Source of the DNA: Megalonaias nervosa
Lineage: Eukaryota > Mollusca > Bivalvia > Unionida > Unionidae
Reading direction: 5' to 3'
Assembly: GCA_016617855.1 (NCBI GenBank)
Contig: JAECUM010001887.1
Span: 242,756-306,755, forward strand
Length of the DNA: 64,000 nucleotides
This document shows positions 1 through 9,806 of the stretch, one piece after another. The translations under genes and the position numbers were made by a program. The notes beneath the pieces are model-generated. The model saw nothing but the letters and a program-made list of their open reading frames with translations. It made no database searches and was not told the DNA's origin. Positions within the stretch are counted from its first letter, which is position 1. The number at the start of each line of letters is the position of its first letter.

Positions 1-1447
1 TAATATTTACTCAGATTCTGATTTATTTTTATTCTGATTATATTTATTCAGATAATATTTATATTTATTTTTATTCAGATAATATTTATTCAGATAATAT
101 TTACTCAGATTCTGATTTATTTATATTCTGATTATGATATTTATTCAGATAATACTATTTATGCAGATTCTGATTATAATATTTATTCTGATAGTAATAT
201 TTATTTTATTCTTGATAGTAATATTTATTTTATTCTGACAATAATATTTATTCAGATTATAATATTTATTTTATTCTGATAATAATATTTATTCTGATGG
301 TAATAATTACTCAGATTCTGATAGTAATATTTATTCTGATTATAATATTTACTCAGATTCTGATTATAATATTTATTCTGATAGTAATACTTACTCAGAT
401 TCTGATTATAATATTTATTCTGATAGTAATTTATTTTATTCTGATTATAATATTTATTCTGATAGTAATTTATTTTATTCTGATTATAATATTTATTCTG
501 ATAGTAATATTTACTCTGATTCTGATTATAATATTTATTCAGATTATAATATTTACTCAGATTCTGATAATAATATTTATTTATTCTGATAATAATATTA
601 TTCAGATTATAATATTTATTTTATTCTGATAATAATATTTATTCAGATTCAGATTATAATATTTATTCAGATTATACTATTTACTCAGATTCTGATTATA
701 ATATTTATTCTGATAGTAATTTATTTTATTAAGATTATAATATTTATTCTGATAATATTTATTCTTTCTGATAATAATATTTATTCTGATTATAATATTT
801 ATTCAGATTATAATCCTTACTCAGATTCTGATAATAATATTTATTCTTTCTGATAATAATACTTACTCAGATTCTGTTAATAATATTTATTTTATTCTAA
901 TTATAATATTTACTCAGATTCTGATTATAATATTTATTCTGATAATAATATTTACTCAGATTCTGATTTATTTTTATTCTGATAATAATATTTATTCTGA
1001 TAATAATATTTATTCAGATTATAGAACTTACTCAGATTCTGATTTATTTCAATTCTGATAATAATATTTATTTTATTCTAATATTTATTCAGATTATAAT
1101 ATTTATTCTGATAATAATATTTTATTTTATTCTGATATTTATTCAGATTATAAAATTATTCTGATAATAATATTTATTCAGATTATCATACTTACTCAGA
1201 TTCTGATTTATTTTTATTCTGACAATAATATTTATTCTGATAATAGTATTTATTCAGATTATAATATTTATTTTATTCTGATAATAATATTTATTCAGAA
1301 TCAGATTTATTTTTTATTCTGATATTTATTTTATTCTGATAATAATATTTATTCTGAAACAATATTTACTCAGATTCTGATAATAATTTATTCAGAATCA
1401 GATTTATTTTTTATTCTGATAATAATATTTATTCTGAATCAGATTCA
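1..1447. repeat. AT-rich minisatellite, 18-bp basic unit
   Basis: Degenerate tandem array of units such as TATTCTGATAATAATATT (18 bp), with variants TATTCAGATTATAATATT and a 24-bp form carrying an extra TCTGAT. Read on the plus strand, many units translate as Tyr-Ser-Asp-x-Asn-Ile, but inserted TTATTTTA-type segments break the frame and stops occur (for example near 740), so coding is not supported. It abuts the end of the virion-gene module at about 1450-1520 and runs off the left edge of the window, so its full length is unknown. Confidence 0.85.
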
Positions 1448-1519
1448 ATGTAAGAATGTGAACCTGATCTCTATCATATACAACTGTAATAATATGTTCT
1501 CGTTAACTGTCGTATTGTT

Positions 1520-2293
1520 CTACGAACGCACATACAGGGTAATACTCAAAACTTCATTCTGCAGATCCAGAAGGTGTCCCATCTGGTCAGTCAGTTTAAA
1601 ATGTATCCTTGATAATAGCGGATTATGACATCATAGATAAACAGGATTAATTGGTTCTGATACAATTAAATATCCTGGTGGGACTTGAGTTGTAAATGAG
1701 TATAAGATGTATCCTTGTTGAGCTTGGTTAGATTTTTCAAGATCTGCTTGATAACTGCCATCAATGACATCACAAACAAGATTGACTGCTATCATTGATG
1801 TGATATTTACAATGCCCGGCAGGACATGATGACCTCCACCATAGGAATCATTGTTGTGTCTGAGTATACCTGCTGGCGGGTTTATTTTTCTCCATGATTC
1901 GAGAACCTTTGGAAAATTATCATTGATGGTATCATTGACCAATTTTTTTAGTTCAGTAGTATCAAATCCAGGAATTATAAATGTTGGTAATTGTTCTTCT
2001 GTTATTTTGTAGTGATTGAGGAATAGTTGTCTCATTTTCAGATTTGTATATGGATTAATTTCACCAGAATTTAATATTACCTCACTTGCTCCCAAAATAA
2101 TAATCCGATTAGCGGTAACCAGATCTGATATAATTTTATTTAAGTGTTGTATCATTTCAATTATCTGTTGTTTTATATCATCACTGTAATGTTGTGATAG
2201 GGAAGAAAAAAGATTTTGTAAATTATCGAGCATAATCTTATGTTCAAGTTTAATCTGGTTGGATATTAAGTTAATAAGTTTTTCATTAACCAC
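1520..2293 (-). pseudogene. Penton-like capsid protein, C-terminal part (helical region plus jelly-roll end)
   Basis: A 220-codon open frame (2293-1631) ends in TGA, but the same frame continues to 1520 with a typical family ending (LTDQMGHLLDLQ, then ITLYV), so the TGA is probably a premature stop. Seen in order: a charged helical segment (residues 1-75, possible coiled coil), a linker, GGGHHVLPG, a beta-rich stretch and PPGYLIVSEP. The GGGHH, PPGY and LTDQ motifs recur in penton-like or minor capsid proteins encoded beside adenain-type proteases in invertebrate Polinton-like elements (from memory). The frame is open upstream of the first Met (about 2330-2293), so the 5' part is probably fused to or frameshifted from the 2438-2878 fragment. 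A role as vertex protein is inferred only. Confidence 0.6.
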
Positions 2294-2437
2294 ATCCTTC
2301 TTAGCAATATAATCAGTAATGATAAATTCAACTTGGGAATCTTTGCACCACTATAATCTTTATAAAAATTTGAATTTTTAAAAACAGATGGACCTGGATA
2401 TTCTTCTTGATATTTTGGAATTTTAATAAATATGCTT

Positions 2438-2878
2438 TTAGCTGCAAAAAATTTGATAAACCAGTATAACTTCTGGCCATCCTAATACAGTTCTAATTGA
2501 TGATTGATATATATCTATGGCATAATCTGGAGAATATACTTCAATTGCTGCAGATAATGTTGGTTCGTGAACAGTGATGGCTATCTTGGATTCTTTACCA
2601 GTTATAGATTTAATCCTGCACTGAAATTCATCATTGATCTGTTCGATTTGATGACTGCCAGTCGGAATACTGACTACTTGCCAATCTGGGGTTCCATTGT
2701 CACGATTTTTATTTGCAAATACCGGCGAGCTGTTTGGTTGTAATCCACCAAACAACTTTGATCTAATATTTGGCCAACTATAATAAACTCGCAATTGTGC
2801 TAGTGCTATTTCTTTGGCTAGAATTGCAGTTGGAAAATAAATGCTAAACTCAGGATTGGTTGAGCTTGCTGATATCAT
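2438..2878 (-). pseudogene. Penton-like capsid protein, N-terminal jelly-roll part
   Basis: A 146-codon frame starts at ATG 2878 just after an AT-rich gap. It is rich in predicted beta strands: EFSIYFPTAI, LRVYYSWPNIR, WQVVSIPTGSHQIEQIN, then SAAIEVYSPDYAIDIY and a Leu-Gly-Trp motif. The YYSWPNI, 'W..V.IP.G...I..IN' and 'Y.ID......LGW' pattern is what I remember for the front half of the penton-like family whose back half lies at 1520-2293. The frame ends just after LGW at 2438. Coding similarity seems to resume in other frames through 2437-2294 (IKIPKYQEEYPG region), so this is one gene broken by frameshifts rather than two genes. Confidence 0.55.
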
Positions 2879-2944
2879 TGTGGTTTTGGCGGTGCTGTGT
2901 TAGTGGTGATCTGTTGTAGTAATTTGTTTGACATTATTAATAAA

Positions 2945-3400
2945 TCAGGATTTTAAATCAAGGTAACTCTGACATCCTGATTCATAAATCAGGAGCATTT
3001 CTGCGAATTCCTGGTCTGATATTATTCCGTCGCTGAGTCCTGATGATATCAGCGATGATAATTTGGCGTGTGATTGTGTTGCCACTGATAACAACATTTG
3101 ATATTCATGCAATTTATCAGCCGCACATGTAGATATTTTTTTTGCAATTATATTAAGAACACCAGCAGTTGTTGTTGTGGTTGAAACACAAATTGTTGCA
3201 ACTGCTGGCAATGTCATTGTTACCACAGACAGTAATACACTGATTCCAGCAACTACGGCAGATGCAGAATAAACAATTATATCGGTAACAACGACACGTC
3301 TACAATATTTTTTTATTTTTACTGTATAATTGTCAATAATATCTTTTAATTGAGTTTGTAACAAACACACTTGTTCATATATGCATTTGCTTGCCGACAT
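2945..3400 (-). CDS. Polinton-module small membrane protein
   Basis: An intact 151-residue frame with ATG at 3400 and stop at 2945, one of the few unbroken genes of the module. Residues 1-37 are polar and probably helical. Residues about 38-90 form a long hydrophobic stretch of Ala, Val, Ser and Thr, enough for two membrane passes. The C-terminal third is helical and ends with SGLSDGIISDQEF followed by a Tyr/Lys-rich tail. The helical hydrophobic core with a C-terminal 'L..L.D..IS..EF' signature recurs next to capsid genes in invertebrate Polinton-like elements (from memory); its function is unknown. It lies between the fibre-like and penton-like genes on the same strand, which supports membership of the virion module. 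Confidence 0.6.
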   Translation of the reverse strand: MSASKCIYEQVCLLQTQLKDIIDNYTVKIKKYCRRVVVTDIIVYSASAVVAGISVLLSVVTMTLPAVATICVSTTTTTAGVLNIIAKKISTCAADKLHEYQMLLSVATQSHAKLSSLISSGLSDGIISDQEFAEMLLIYESGCQSYLDLKS

Positions 3401-3412
3401 TTATGTTTGTTG

Positions 3413-4290
3413 TTAAGTAATCAATTGAGGTGTTTCAACGACAAATTCCAGACACCACCAGTAAGACACTGCGGTTAATTTTTTATCAGATGGTTCCAGT
3501 ATAAATATTTCTTCAGCATCTTTATTTAATACTACAGATACAGTTCCAGAAAAATCATCTGTTGAATGACGCCATGGATACGTGGTAAAAAAATCCAAAA
3601 GTTTGCAGAGCTGAACATGGACAGCCTGTACACACCAGTAACTGTCACAGTATGTCTGATAGTGTTATTTTGCTGTGACCATGTTGATGATCCTGATGAT
3701 ACTGTGTATACCACATTAGTGATCTGTTCACAGTGAGGAATTTTAATCAGATTAGTTTTTTCAACGATATCAGGAATTCCACTGAAAATATCGTTGAGTT
3801 TCGCTTTAATATCAGAAAGTTTAATATCAACAACCGCTGCACTTCCAACAAATTCATTAATGGCTCTGTTTATGTTTCTACGAAAATTAGAAACATTTGT
3901 ACATGATTAGAAAATTCAGTTCTAAATACAATCATTCCATCGTTGATTGTCGTCAACGAAGTTGTCATTGGGATGTTGCTATCGTTGACGTATTTCTTCG
4001 TTGCAGCGTCAAAATCTGATTCTGGTGTTCTGAGATTATTAATTCCATTGTTGTTCATGTCAAGGAATGCACACATCATACCACCATTAACTGATATGAA
4101 CTTGGATTCTTGATCATTGACATATTTTTTTGTTGCAGCATCTGTGGGTATGACTGGGCCTTCAAGGTCGGTAATTTTGTTTTGTTTCATGACAATATTA
4201 TCAGTAAAAATATCGCTGGTTTTCTTAGCATAATTGTTGATTAAATTTCCAGAATCTTGTGTTCTACCGTTTTCATCAATTGTTGCTTAA
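3413..4290 (-). pseudogene. Fibre-like protein, C-terminal part with tail-fibre repeats
   Basis: Starting near 4290, the minus strand encodes two copies of DAATKKYVND 44 residues apart, each preceded by an 'I.(D/N)L..P' segment. This module is typical of phage tail-fibre and other trimeric attachment fibres. Downstream come an amphipathic stretch (LSDIKAKLNDIFSGIPD region), a Ser/Thr-rich beta segment (VVYTVSSGSSTW) and a C-terminal domain with PWRHSTDDFSGTV, ending with stop at 3413. Frameshifts are visible at about 3600 and 3900, and one probably lies near 4280. The N-terminal part lies at 9807-10047, beyond the DIRS-like insertion. Role inferred: virion attachment or spike protein. It is not a functional gene. 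Confidence 0.65.
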
Positions 4291-4663
4291 GTGCTTGCTT
4301 AGGCATGGTTTATACACAGCAATAGGTGACCCATTTGCTACCATTCCTGCAAATAGTCCGCATTAATATGCGTGAGATATTAATACATCATGTGCCAGCC
4401 AGTCAAAACAGTCCCAGCTGTCACGTGCAGTGTCTTTGTTAAAATATTCTTAGTTTGGAGCTGAGAGCGAGAGCATGCATAATTCTGTCGAAAAGGGCTG
4501 TACAACTTTTCTTCGTGTGTGCATCTTATCCTGACTTTGACAACAAGTACTTGCCTTACCTGAGCTATTATTTCCCGTTGTTGCATTTTCCTATTCCGTG
4601 ATTTCATCAGGACGTTAATTGCCATTCATTGTGCCCGCTTGGAGTTTTCTGTGTCTGCAAACA

Positions 4664-5095
4664 ATGGAGTCACGCTCTTCCAGAAAAAAGAGGTCGGTCC
4701 CATATGACTTGGACAATCCTTTCAACTGGACTACTCTCCATTTAGAGCGGAAACTGGAATCTATAGGCATTAAAGTGTCTGCTGCTATCCCGAAGCACGC
4801 CTTGAGACAGCTATATATTGATAATGCCCCTTCCGCGGGTTCACGGCCTGCTGATCGTTTACCGACACAAGAAAGGAACAATTCAACTCCATCACAACCT
4901 GGTACATGTCAGTCTGAAGATGAAGTACCCCTCCTTCCACATCCAACTCCATGTCCACATCGTTGTTGTGCAACCATTGTTCACGCGAATACTGAAGAGG
5001 CACTTAATTCAGCGGAAGTCATTGAAGCGGAAACGGCAATACAATGCAACATTCTGGAAGTAGGAACTAGCCCAACATGGCCACCATTGACATGA
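4664..5095 (+). pseudogene. DIRS-like gag-like ORF, N-terminal part
   Basis: Frame from ATG 4664 (start MESRSSRKKR; an upstream in-frame ATG at 4619 is less likely) to a stop at 5095. The beginning is very basic (SRKKR) and is followed by DLDNPFNW and a helical region, then a Pro/Ser-rich linker with several Cys and His residues. It overlaps the next frame (from 5077) by about 19 bp in another phase; the overlap is either programmed or a frameshift in one ORF. It precedes the zinc-knuckle part and the RT, so it is read as the nucleocapsid-type first ORF of the retrotransposon. No specific homologue is recognised. Confidence 0.55.
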
Positions 5096-5490
5096 ACACA
5101 TTGTCTCCAGCAAACATAATGTCCTCAATCCACTCCATTCAGCGTTCTATCATTGACCTGAATAATTCCATCGCTGACATCAGGGCACGACAACAGGCGT
5201 TTTCTCCGATGGTACTGTTAGGCTACTCAACACCTCTCGCATCATTGCCGGTAGCCCAGCCAGCGACATCGCTCAATCAGCTGATGCAATCCACAGGAGT
5301 TTCGCCGGAAATCCTGCCAGCAATCGACATGGTATCCGAAAGCCAGCAGAAGCAGATACTCGATGGTAAGCACATCAATCTTGCCACTCTTTTGCTACCA
5401 CACATGGAATCAGATTTGACAAATCAAGATGACAAGCTGGAAAAAATGATCCCCGATTACTTAAGCGTCTCACTCTCAATGAATTCATAA
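5077..5490 (+). pseudogene. DIRS-like gag-like ORF, middle part
   Basis: A 137-codon frame that is helical and polar. It opens with SIHSIQRSIIDLNNSIADIR, suggestive of a short coiled coil, followed by a Pro/Ala-rich linker and a segment ending near IPDYLS. At about 5463 the coding sense moves to another frame (KRLTLNEFITAFGKFKRK), which runs without a stop into the zinc-knuckle part starting near 5550. I infer a one-base frameshift: the annotated end at 5490 is not the natural terminus. The helical region with a downstream 'EFITAFGKFKR' segment is similar in layout to ORF1 of other DIRS-like elements. Confidence 0.55.
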
Positions 5491-6080
5491 CGGCCTTCGG
5501 AAAATTTAAGCGAAAAATCTGTTCAGTTTACCCCAACAGACACCATGAATTGGACATGTACGAGGCTGACATTATAAAAATTGCCAATGCCTATGGGGAC
5601 ATTTTCTATGACTACCATAATGTCTACTCCAGTCAGGCTGCTATTGCCCTGCGTGACTACAAACTCAAAGTAAACTGGGCTCTGAAGGATCAGGCAGCTC
5701 TTCAGCTATTGATTGGAGGCCGAAAAACAACTACATGCCACTTCTGCAGTTCTGTTACTCACCCAACCGACTTCTGCCCACAAAAAATAAGCACTACTGT
5801 GCCCTTTGTGAACATAGCCAACAAAAAAAATTCAGATATTGACAAGTATGGCCAACCTAGACAGATGATGGATGGAAGAGAACTGTGTAATAATTTTAAC
5901 TCCACACATGGTTGCCACCGAACAATTTGCCAGTTCTTACATACCTGCAATCAGTGCAGGGCCAAAACACATGGGGCAGCTGCCTGCCCAAACAATCCAT
6001 TACACAAAATTTCCAGCACTCTTGCACACAACATCAACAACCCTCGCAAATCAGTGCCAGATAGGATGCAACAAAGCTGA
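5464..6080 (+). pseudogene. DIRS-like gag-like ORF, zinc-knuckle C-terminal part
   Basis: This frame continues the gag-like protein after the frameshift near 5463 and stops at 6080. The visible motifs are CHFCSSVTHPTDFC, a CCHC knuckle (C-x2-C-x4-H-x4-C), then CNNFNSTHGCHRTICQFLH, resembling a CCCH finger, and CNQCRAKTHGAAAC, a second CCHC knuckle. These are nucleic-acid-binding motifs expected of a nucleocapsid protein. The 3' part overlaps the RT frame (from 5872) in a different phase, so pol is either a separately started or a frameshifted product. Confidence 0.7.
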
Positions 6081-8082
6081 CCAACTTTCTTGCCACATGC
6101 TACCACCCCCATTGACATCAACAGATTGCAGCTTGAACTCCTTCATCATCCAGATAGAAACTTCGTTCAATACTTGTCTTCTGGTCTCAAACATGGTTTT
6201 GACACCTGGTGAAAAAACTCAATTGCCTACAAAAGAGTGTAAAAACTTGCTTTCTGCTTCCAAACAACCAAATATTGTGGATCAGTTATTGGCAAAGGAA
6301 TGTGCAAAGGGTTTCATGCTTGTTCCTTTTCCATCTCCACCATTTCCTAATTATAGAGTCAGTCCTATCGGCATAGCAGAAGGTAAATATTCGAAAAAGA
6401 AGAGACTTATCATTGACCTGTCCTCTCCTCTTGATGATCACATTCATGCAGGTATCAATGAACTTATTGACAAGGATAAATGCTCCCTAAGCTATGTCAA
6501 GATTGATGATGCCATCCGAATCATTCAGAGTTATGGTAAGGGAGCTATTATGTGCAAAGCTGACATATCGGATGCTTTCAAACAGATTCCCATTGCGCCT
6601 TCACAATGGCACCTGTTCTGTGTGAAATGGAGAGGGTATTACTATGTTTGTGTTGGCCTCCTCTTTGGGTCATGTTCAAGTCCAAAATTATTTGATACCT
6701 TATCTCAGGCAATTTGCTGGATAGCCAAACATAATTATGGTATTGATGTTATTTTGCACCTCCTTGATGACTTTCTTACAATCGATCCTCCTTCGGCATG
6801 TGGTGAGAGAACGATGGCTTTGTTGACTTTAATTTTCAACAGATTGAAGATTCCCACAGCTCCAAATAAGACCATTGGCCCATGTACAGTTATGGAATAT
6901 TTGGGAATAATTCTGGACTCAGAACAAATGCAAGCACGTTTGCCGCAGGATAAAGTAGTGCGTATTGTAAACTACATTGAACACTTTCTTAACAGACGAA
7001 GTGTCCGCAAGCGAGAACTGCTACAGTTAATGGGCCACTTAAATTTTGCTACCCGTGTTATCCTACCAGGACGTGCGTTCGTGTCATACTTGATACGACT
7101 ATCTACCAAAGTCAGGGAACTCGACCATTACATACACTTAGATACAAATTGCAGAGAGGAACTATACATGTTGCACCAATTCTTGGCTACGTGGAATGGA
7201 GTCTCTATGTTTCTTGACAATCAGTCCACATCATCGGACGATCTTGAATTATACACAGATGCTTCATCCACAGTGGGGTATGGTGGTTACTACAAAATTA
7301 GCTGGTTTGCAGCTGTGTGGTCAGATGATCTTAAAATGCTTTTTTCTGTGGAGAATGATTTCTCTATGGCATTCAGGGAGTTGTATCCTATCGTTGTAGC
7401 TGCTATTATTTGGGGCGCTGATTGGGCAGGCAAACGCATAATATTTATATGTGATAATATGGCTACAGTGAATATACTTCAAAATGGAAGATCTAAATGT
7501 ATGCATATAATGAAATTGATGTGTAAGCTTACATGGTGCGCAGCTTCATGTAACTTTTATTTTTCAGCCAAACACATTCCTGGAATTATCAACAATACAG
7601 CTGATGCCTTGTCCCGACTTCAATTTCAGAAATTTCATGCACTGGCTCCAGATGCAGATCTACAACCCTGCAAATGCCCCCCCACCCTCAGAAGTCTTGT
7701 GGACCTGGATAAAGAGGTAGACATTTTATGGAACCAGGCTTTAAGCCCGGCTACACAGATTGCCTACAACACTGCATTCAACGCCTTTACAACCTTCATG
7801 CTCATGTGTGGCTTTGCCTCGAACATGCAAGTTCTGCAAGATATTACGGAAGACACCTTAATCTACTTTGTGACACACTGTGCAAGAGTCCTCAACTTGA
7901 AGCATTGTACAATAAAATTGTACCTCTGTGGCATTAGGTTCAAGTATATGCAGGCTGGTATGCAATCTCCATTCACCACAAACAGAAACAATCTGCCTCG
8001 TCTTGCCACCATCCTCCAGGCCATCAAAAAACCCATGGTTCATCTGCAAAACTGTGCAAGCCTATTAAATACAATATCCTGA
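5872..8082 (+). CDS. DIRS-like pol: reverse transcriptase, RNase H and start of tyrosine recombinase
   Basis: A 736-codon frame. The first ~100 codons overlap the gag-like frame and are probably not real coding; the likely start is in the MVLTPGEKTQ region near 6195. RT motifs: KKRLIIDLSSP (about residue 180), KADISDAFKQIPI, GLLFGSCSSPKLF and the active site HLLDDF (about 296, the xxDD form). The RNase H core follows: LYTDASS (about 459), FRELYPI, CDNMATV and NNTADALSRL (about 578). After that comes a helical region (about 620-720) matching the N-terminal DNA-binding domain of tyrosine recombinases (QIAYNTAFNAF). The frame closes at 8082 because of a frameshift near 8055; the recombinase continues at 8133-8705. 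The element would replicate through an RNA intermediate and insert by recombination. Confidence 0.85.
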   Translation: MEENCVIILTPHMVATEQFASSYIPAISAGPKHMGQLPAQTIHYTKFPALLHTTSTTLANQCQIGCNKADQLSCHMLPPPLTSTDCSLNSFIIQIETSFNTCLLVSNMVLTPGEKTQLPTKECKNLLSASKQPNIVDQLLAKECAKGFMLVPFPSPPFPNYRVSPIGIAEGKYSKKKRLIIDLSSPLDDHIHAGINELIDKDKCSLSYVKIDDAIRIIQSYGKGAIMCKADISDAFKQIPIAPSQWHLFCVKWRGYYYVCVGLLFGSCSSPKLFDTLSQAICWIAKHNYGIDVILHLLDDFLTIDPPSACGERTMALLTLIFNRLKIPTAPNKTIGPCTVMEYLGIILDSEQMQARLPQDKVVRIVNYIEHFLNRRSVRKRELLQLMGHLNFATRVILPGRAFVSYLIRLSTKVRELDHYIHLDTNCREELYMLHQFLATWNGVSMFLDNQSTSSDDLELYTDASSTVGYGGYYKISWFAAVWSDDLKMLFSVENDFSMAFRELYPIVVAAIIWGADWAGKRIIFICDNMATVNILQNGRSKCMHIMKLMCKLTWCAASCNFYFSAKHIPGIINNTADALSRLQFQKFHALAPDADLQPCKCPPTLRSLVDLDKEVDILWNQALSPATQIAYNTAFNAFTTFMLMCGFASNMQVLQDITEDTLIYFVTHCARVLNLKHCTIKLYLCGIRFKYMQAGMQSPFTTNRNNLPRLATILQAIKKPMVHLQNCASLLNTIS

Positions 8083-8132
8083 CAAGCATTTGTACAATTC
8101 TGCGAGGAGGAGTATTTGACACGCACACAGAT

Positions 8133-8705
8133 TTGCTGTTGTTGACTGTCTGCATAGTTGCTTTCTTCGGATTTCTGAGATGTGGGGAATTCACTATTCG
8201 GGATTCCTTTGATCCAACTGTTCATCTCTGTGTTGGCGATGTCCACTTCCACCTGAAGACTGCTTTTCTCAAGTTGAAATCATCAAAAAACGACCCTTTC
8301 TGTAAGGGTGTGACTGTTCAGTTACATGCCACAGGTCATGCTATATGTCCATACTCTGTTATGAAGACTTTCATGCAATTCAGGAGACGTTCATTACCCC
8401 AGCCATATGACCCACTTTTCCTTACAGCTACAGGTCAGGCCTTATTGAGAGTTGTTTTCCTTCATCACATGCGACTTGTCTACTACAAGATGGAAATGGA
8501 CACTTCCCAGTATAGTGGCCATTCATTCCGTATAGGGGCAGCTATTTCAGCGGCGGCGGCCCGGCTGGAAGACCATATAATCAAAGTTCTAGGCGGATGG
8601 TCTTCAGATTGTTACACAAGATACATTCGAACACCTCACAGTACTATCCAGGCAGCGCAGAGGGCCATGACCATGGATGCAGATAGTAGTTCACAGCGAC
8701 CATGA
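8133..8705 (+). pseudogene. DIRS-like tyrosine recombinase, catalytic domain
   Basis: A 190-codon frame continuing the pol protein after a frameshift near 8055. Catalytic signatures of the lambda-integrase type are visible: Arg I in FLRCGEF (8178-8180), GHSFRIGAA with the His-x-x-Arg box II (His 8520-8522, Arg 8529-8531), a Trp in LGGW in place of the second His, and CYTRYIR with the candidate nucleophile Tyr at 8622-8624 (the other Tyr at 8613 is an alternative). The chemistry would be phosphotyrosine strand exchange, inserting a circular intermediate without target duplication. Because the domain is separated from its N-terminal part by a frameshift, this copy should not make an intact recombinase. 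Confidence 0.82.
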
Positions 8706-8835
8706 TCGTCCTGCATTCAACATACAAGGACGGTCCTGCCATCCTGGGTGCGTTCTTCTGGTTCCAGTTCTACGCTACTGTGCTATGGGATGCAAGTGCT
8801 GTGCTTCCAGTTTCCATAGCTGTTCATAGTATTCT

Positions 8836-8969
8836 ATATTCATTACATGTGGAGTTCTGCACGCGTGTGATACCAGGGTGCATTGTGTGGCAATTGTGCT
8901 ATATATTCATTATGTGTGGAGTTCTGCACATGTGTGATACCAGTGTGCATCGTGTGGCAATTGTGCATA
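8836..8969. repeat. 67-bp tandem duplication in DIRS-like 3' region
   Basis: Two copies with a period of 67 bp, each running from ATATTCATTA through GTGGAGTTCTGCAC and GTGTGATACCAG to GTGTGGCAATTGTGC. They differ at a handful of positions. Internal repeats near the 3' end are common in tyrosine-recombinase retrotransposons; function unknown. Confidence 0.85.
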
Positions 8970-9514
8970 TGTTGTTTTCATTGCCATATGTGCTTTCAGT
9001 TTGTTTAATTCATGGAGGTGTTAGTGCATTCTCATAGTATTCTTCTACCCATTTCATGGATGTGATCATCTAGCTTCTCATCAGAGATGGATGTGGTATA
9101 GACACGCATGGAACCACTCCGAGACATTCACACCAGACTTGACATTTTCATATATCATAGACCTGTTGCAGTTCATGTGGCTTTGTCTTGACAAGCCAGA
9201 GTCCAGTTTTACAGTAGTAGTACCATTCTTGTAGTAATAACATGCTGTTCCTTGCCATTGTCGATTTATTCCTACATGTATGTATACTTTTCTTTCGCAT
9301 TGTTGTTCATATGCTGCTGTTGTATAGACAAACATTTTTTCTCTTCATTGAACACTGAAGGCTTCCCCAACTTATTACATTCTTGGGGGACAACATCTGC
9401 TGCGCATATGTTCTCTTTGGGCATTCACTTCATTCAAATTCCGTTTATTCACCCAAGAATCTAATGTCAGCAATATATGGCGTATTCAAACTAAACCCGT
9501 TGAGTGAAGTCCAC

Positions 9515-9704
9515 ACAGCTGCTGCTGTCATCCCAACCTTCGTTGGACAACCCAGTCTTTGCTGGGCTCCTTCAGTTTCTGCTGAAGAAACTTTACTCAA
9601 GGGTTATCCATAACATTCTGTCAGGGAGTTTACAGACCAGCTGTGACCTCTGTACAACCACGTTGTGCCATTCAGTAGCCGCTGAATCACTCACTGACAG
9701 AATG
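9515..9704 (+). other. Dense array of hairpins near the DIRS-like 3' end
   Basis: Successive perfect stems read directly: ACAGC/GCTGT (9515-9528), CCAAC/GTTGG (9533-9546), CCCAG/CTGGG (9551-9566), CTTCAG/CTGAAG (9570-9587), then an 11-bp stem CATTCTGTCAG (9614-9624) with CTGACAGAATG (9694-9704). The latter encloses TACAGA/TCTGTA (9631-9654), ACAAC/GTTGT (9654-9666, sharing one base with the preceding stem) and TTCAG/CTGAA (9671-9686). This suggests a structured RNA or recombination substrate near the 3' terminus. Confidence 0.6.
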
Positions 9705-9806
9705 AACCAAAACAGTTTCATCGGTAGCAGCAGACAGTCCCCCAAGGCAAACATTATAATTATAAATAAAAACTTAAATGGATCTGTATTTTTTGTTGTG
9801 TATAAA

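Larger units (their letters stand above)
4309..9806 (+). mobile_element. DIRS/Ngaro-like tyrosine-recombinase retrotransposon, inserted in the fibre-like gene
   Basis: Between the two parts of the fibre-like gene lies a plus-strand element with a gag-like ORF (zinc knuckles), reverse transcriptase, RNase H and a tyrosine recombinase in that order; no integrase or LTR is seen. That domain set defines the DIRS superfamily. The ends share a short inverted motif: TTTATACACAGCAA at 4309-4322 and its near complement TTGTTGTGTATAAA at 9793-9806. I see no target-site duplication, as expected for recombinase-mediated insertion. Long terminal repeats of the classical DIRS1 kind are not obvious, so Ngaro- or PAT-type organisation or a degraded end is possible. 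Frameshifts in gag and in the recombinase make this copy non-autonomous. Confidence 0.82.
8706..9806 (+). other. 3' non-coding region of the DIRS-like element
   Basis: About 1.1 kb after the recombinase stop. The frames here (for example 8702-9037) lack recognisable domains and overlap repeats, so I do not call genes. It contains a 67-bp tandem duplication (8836-8969), a dense hairpin array (9515-9704), and the terminal inverted motif at 9793-9806. A stretch near 9383 (TTGGGGGACAACATCTGCTGC) is partly complementary to 9725-9750, a possible internal complementary region of the kind DIRS elements use to circularise their cDNA; this is only suggestive. Confidence 0.6.

Noticed and set aside
297..629. 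110-codon Ile/Leu-rich frame
   Set aside because: It is a translation of the AT-rich 18-bp satellite without any gene-like composition or context.
8702..9037. Hydrophobic 111-codon frame after the recombinase
   Set aside because: It crosses the 67-bp tandem duplication and has no known domain; treated as 3' non-coding DNA of the retrotransposon.
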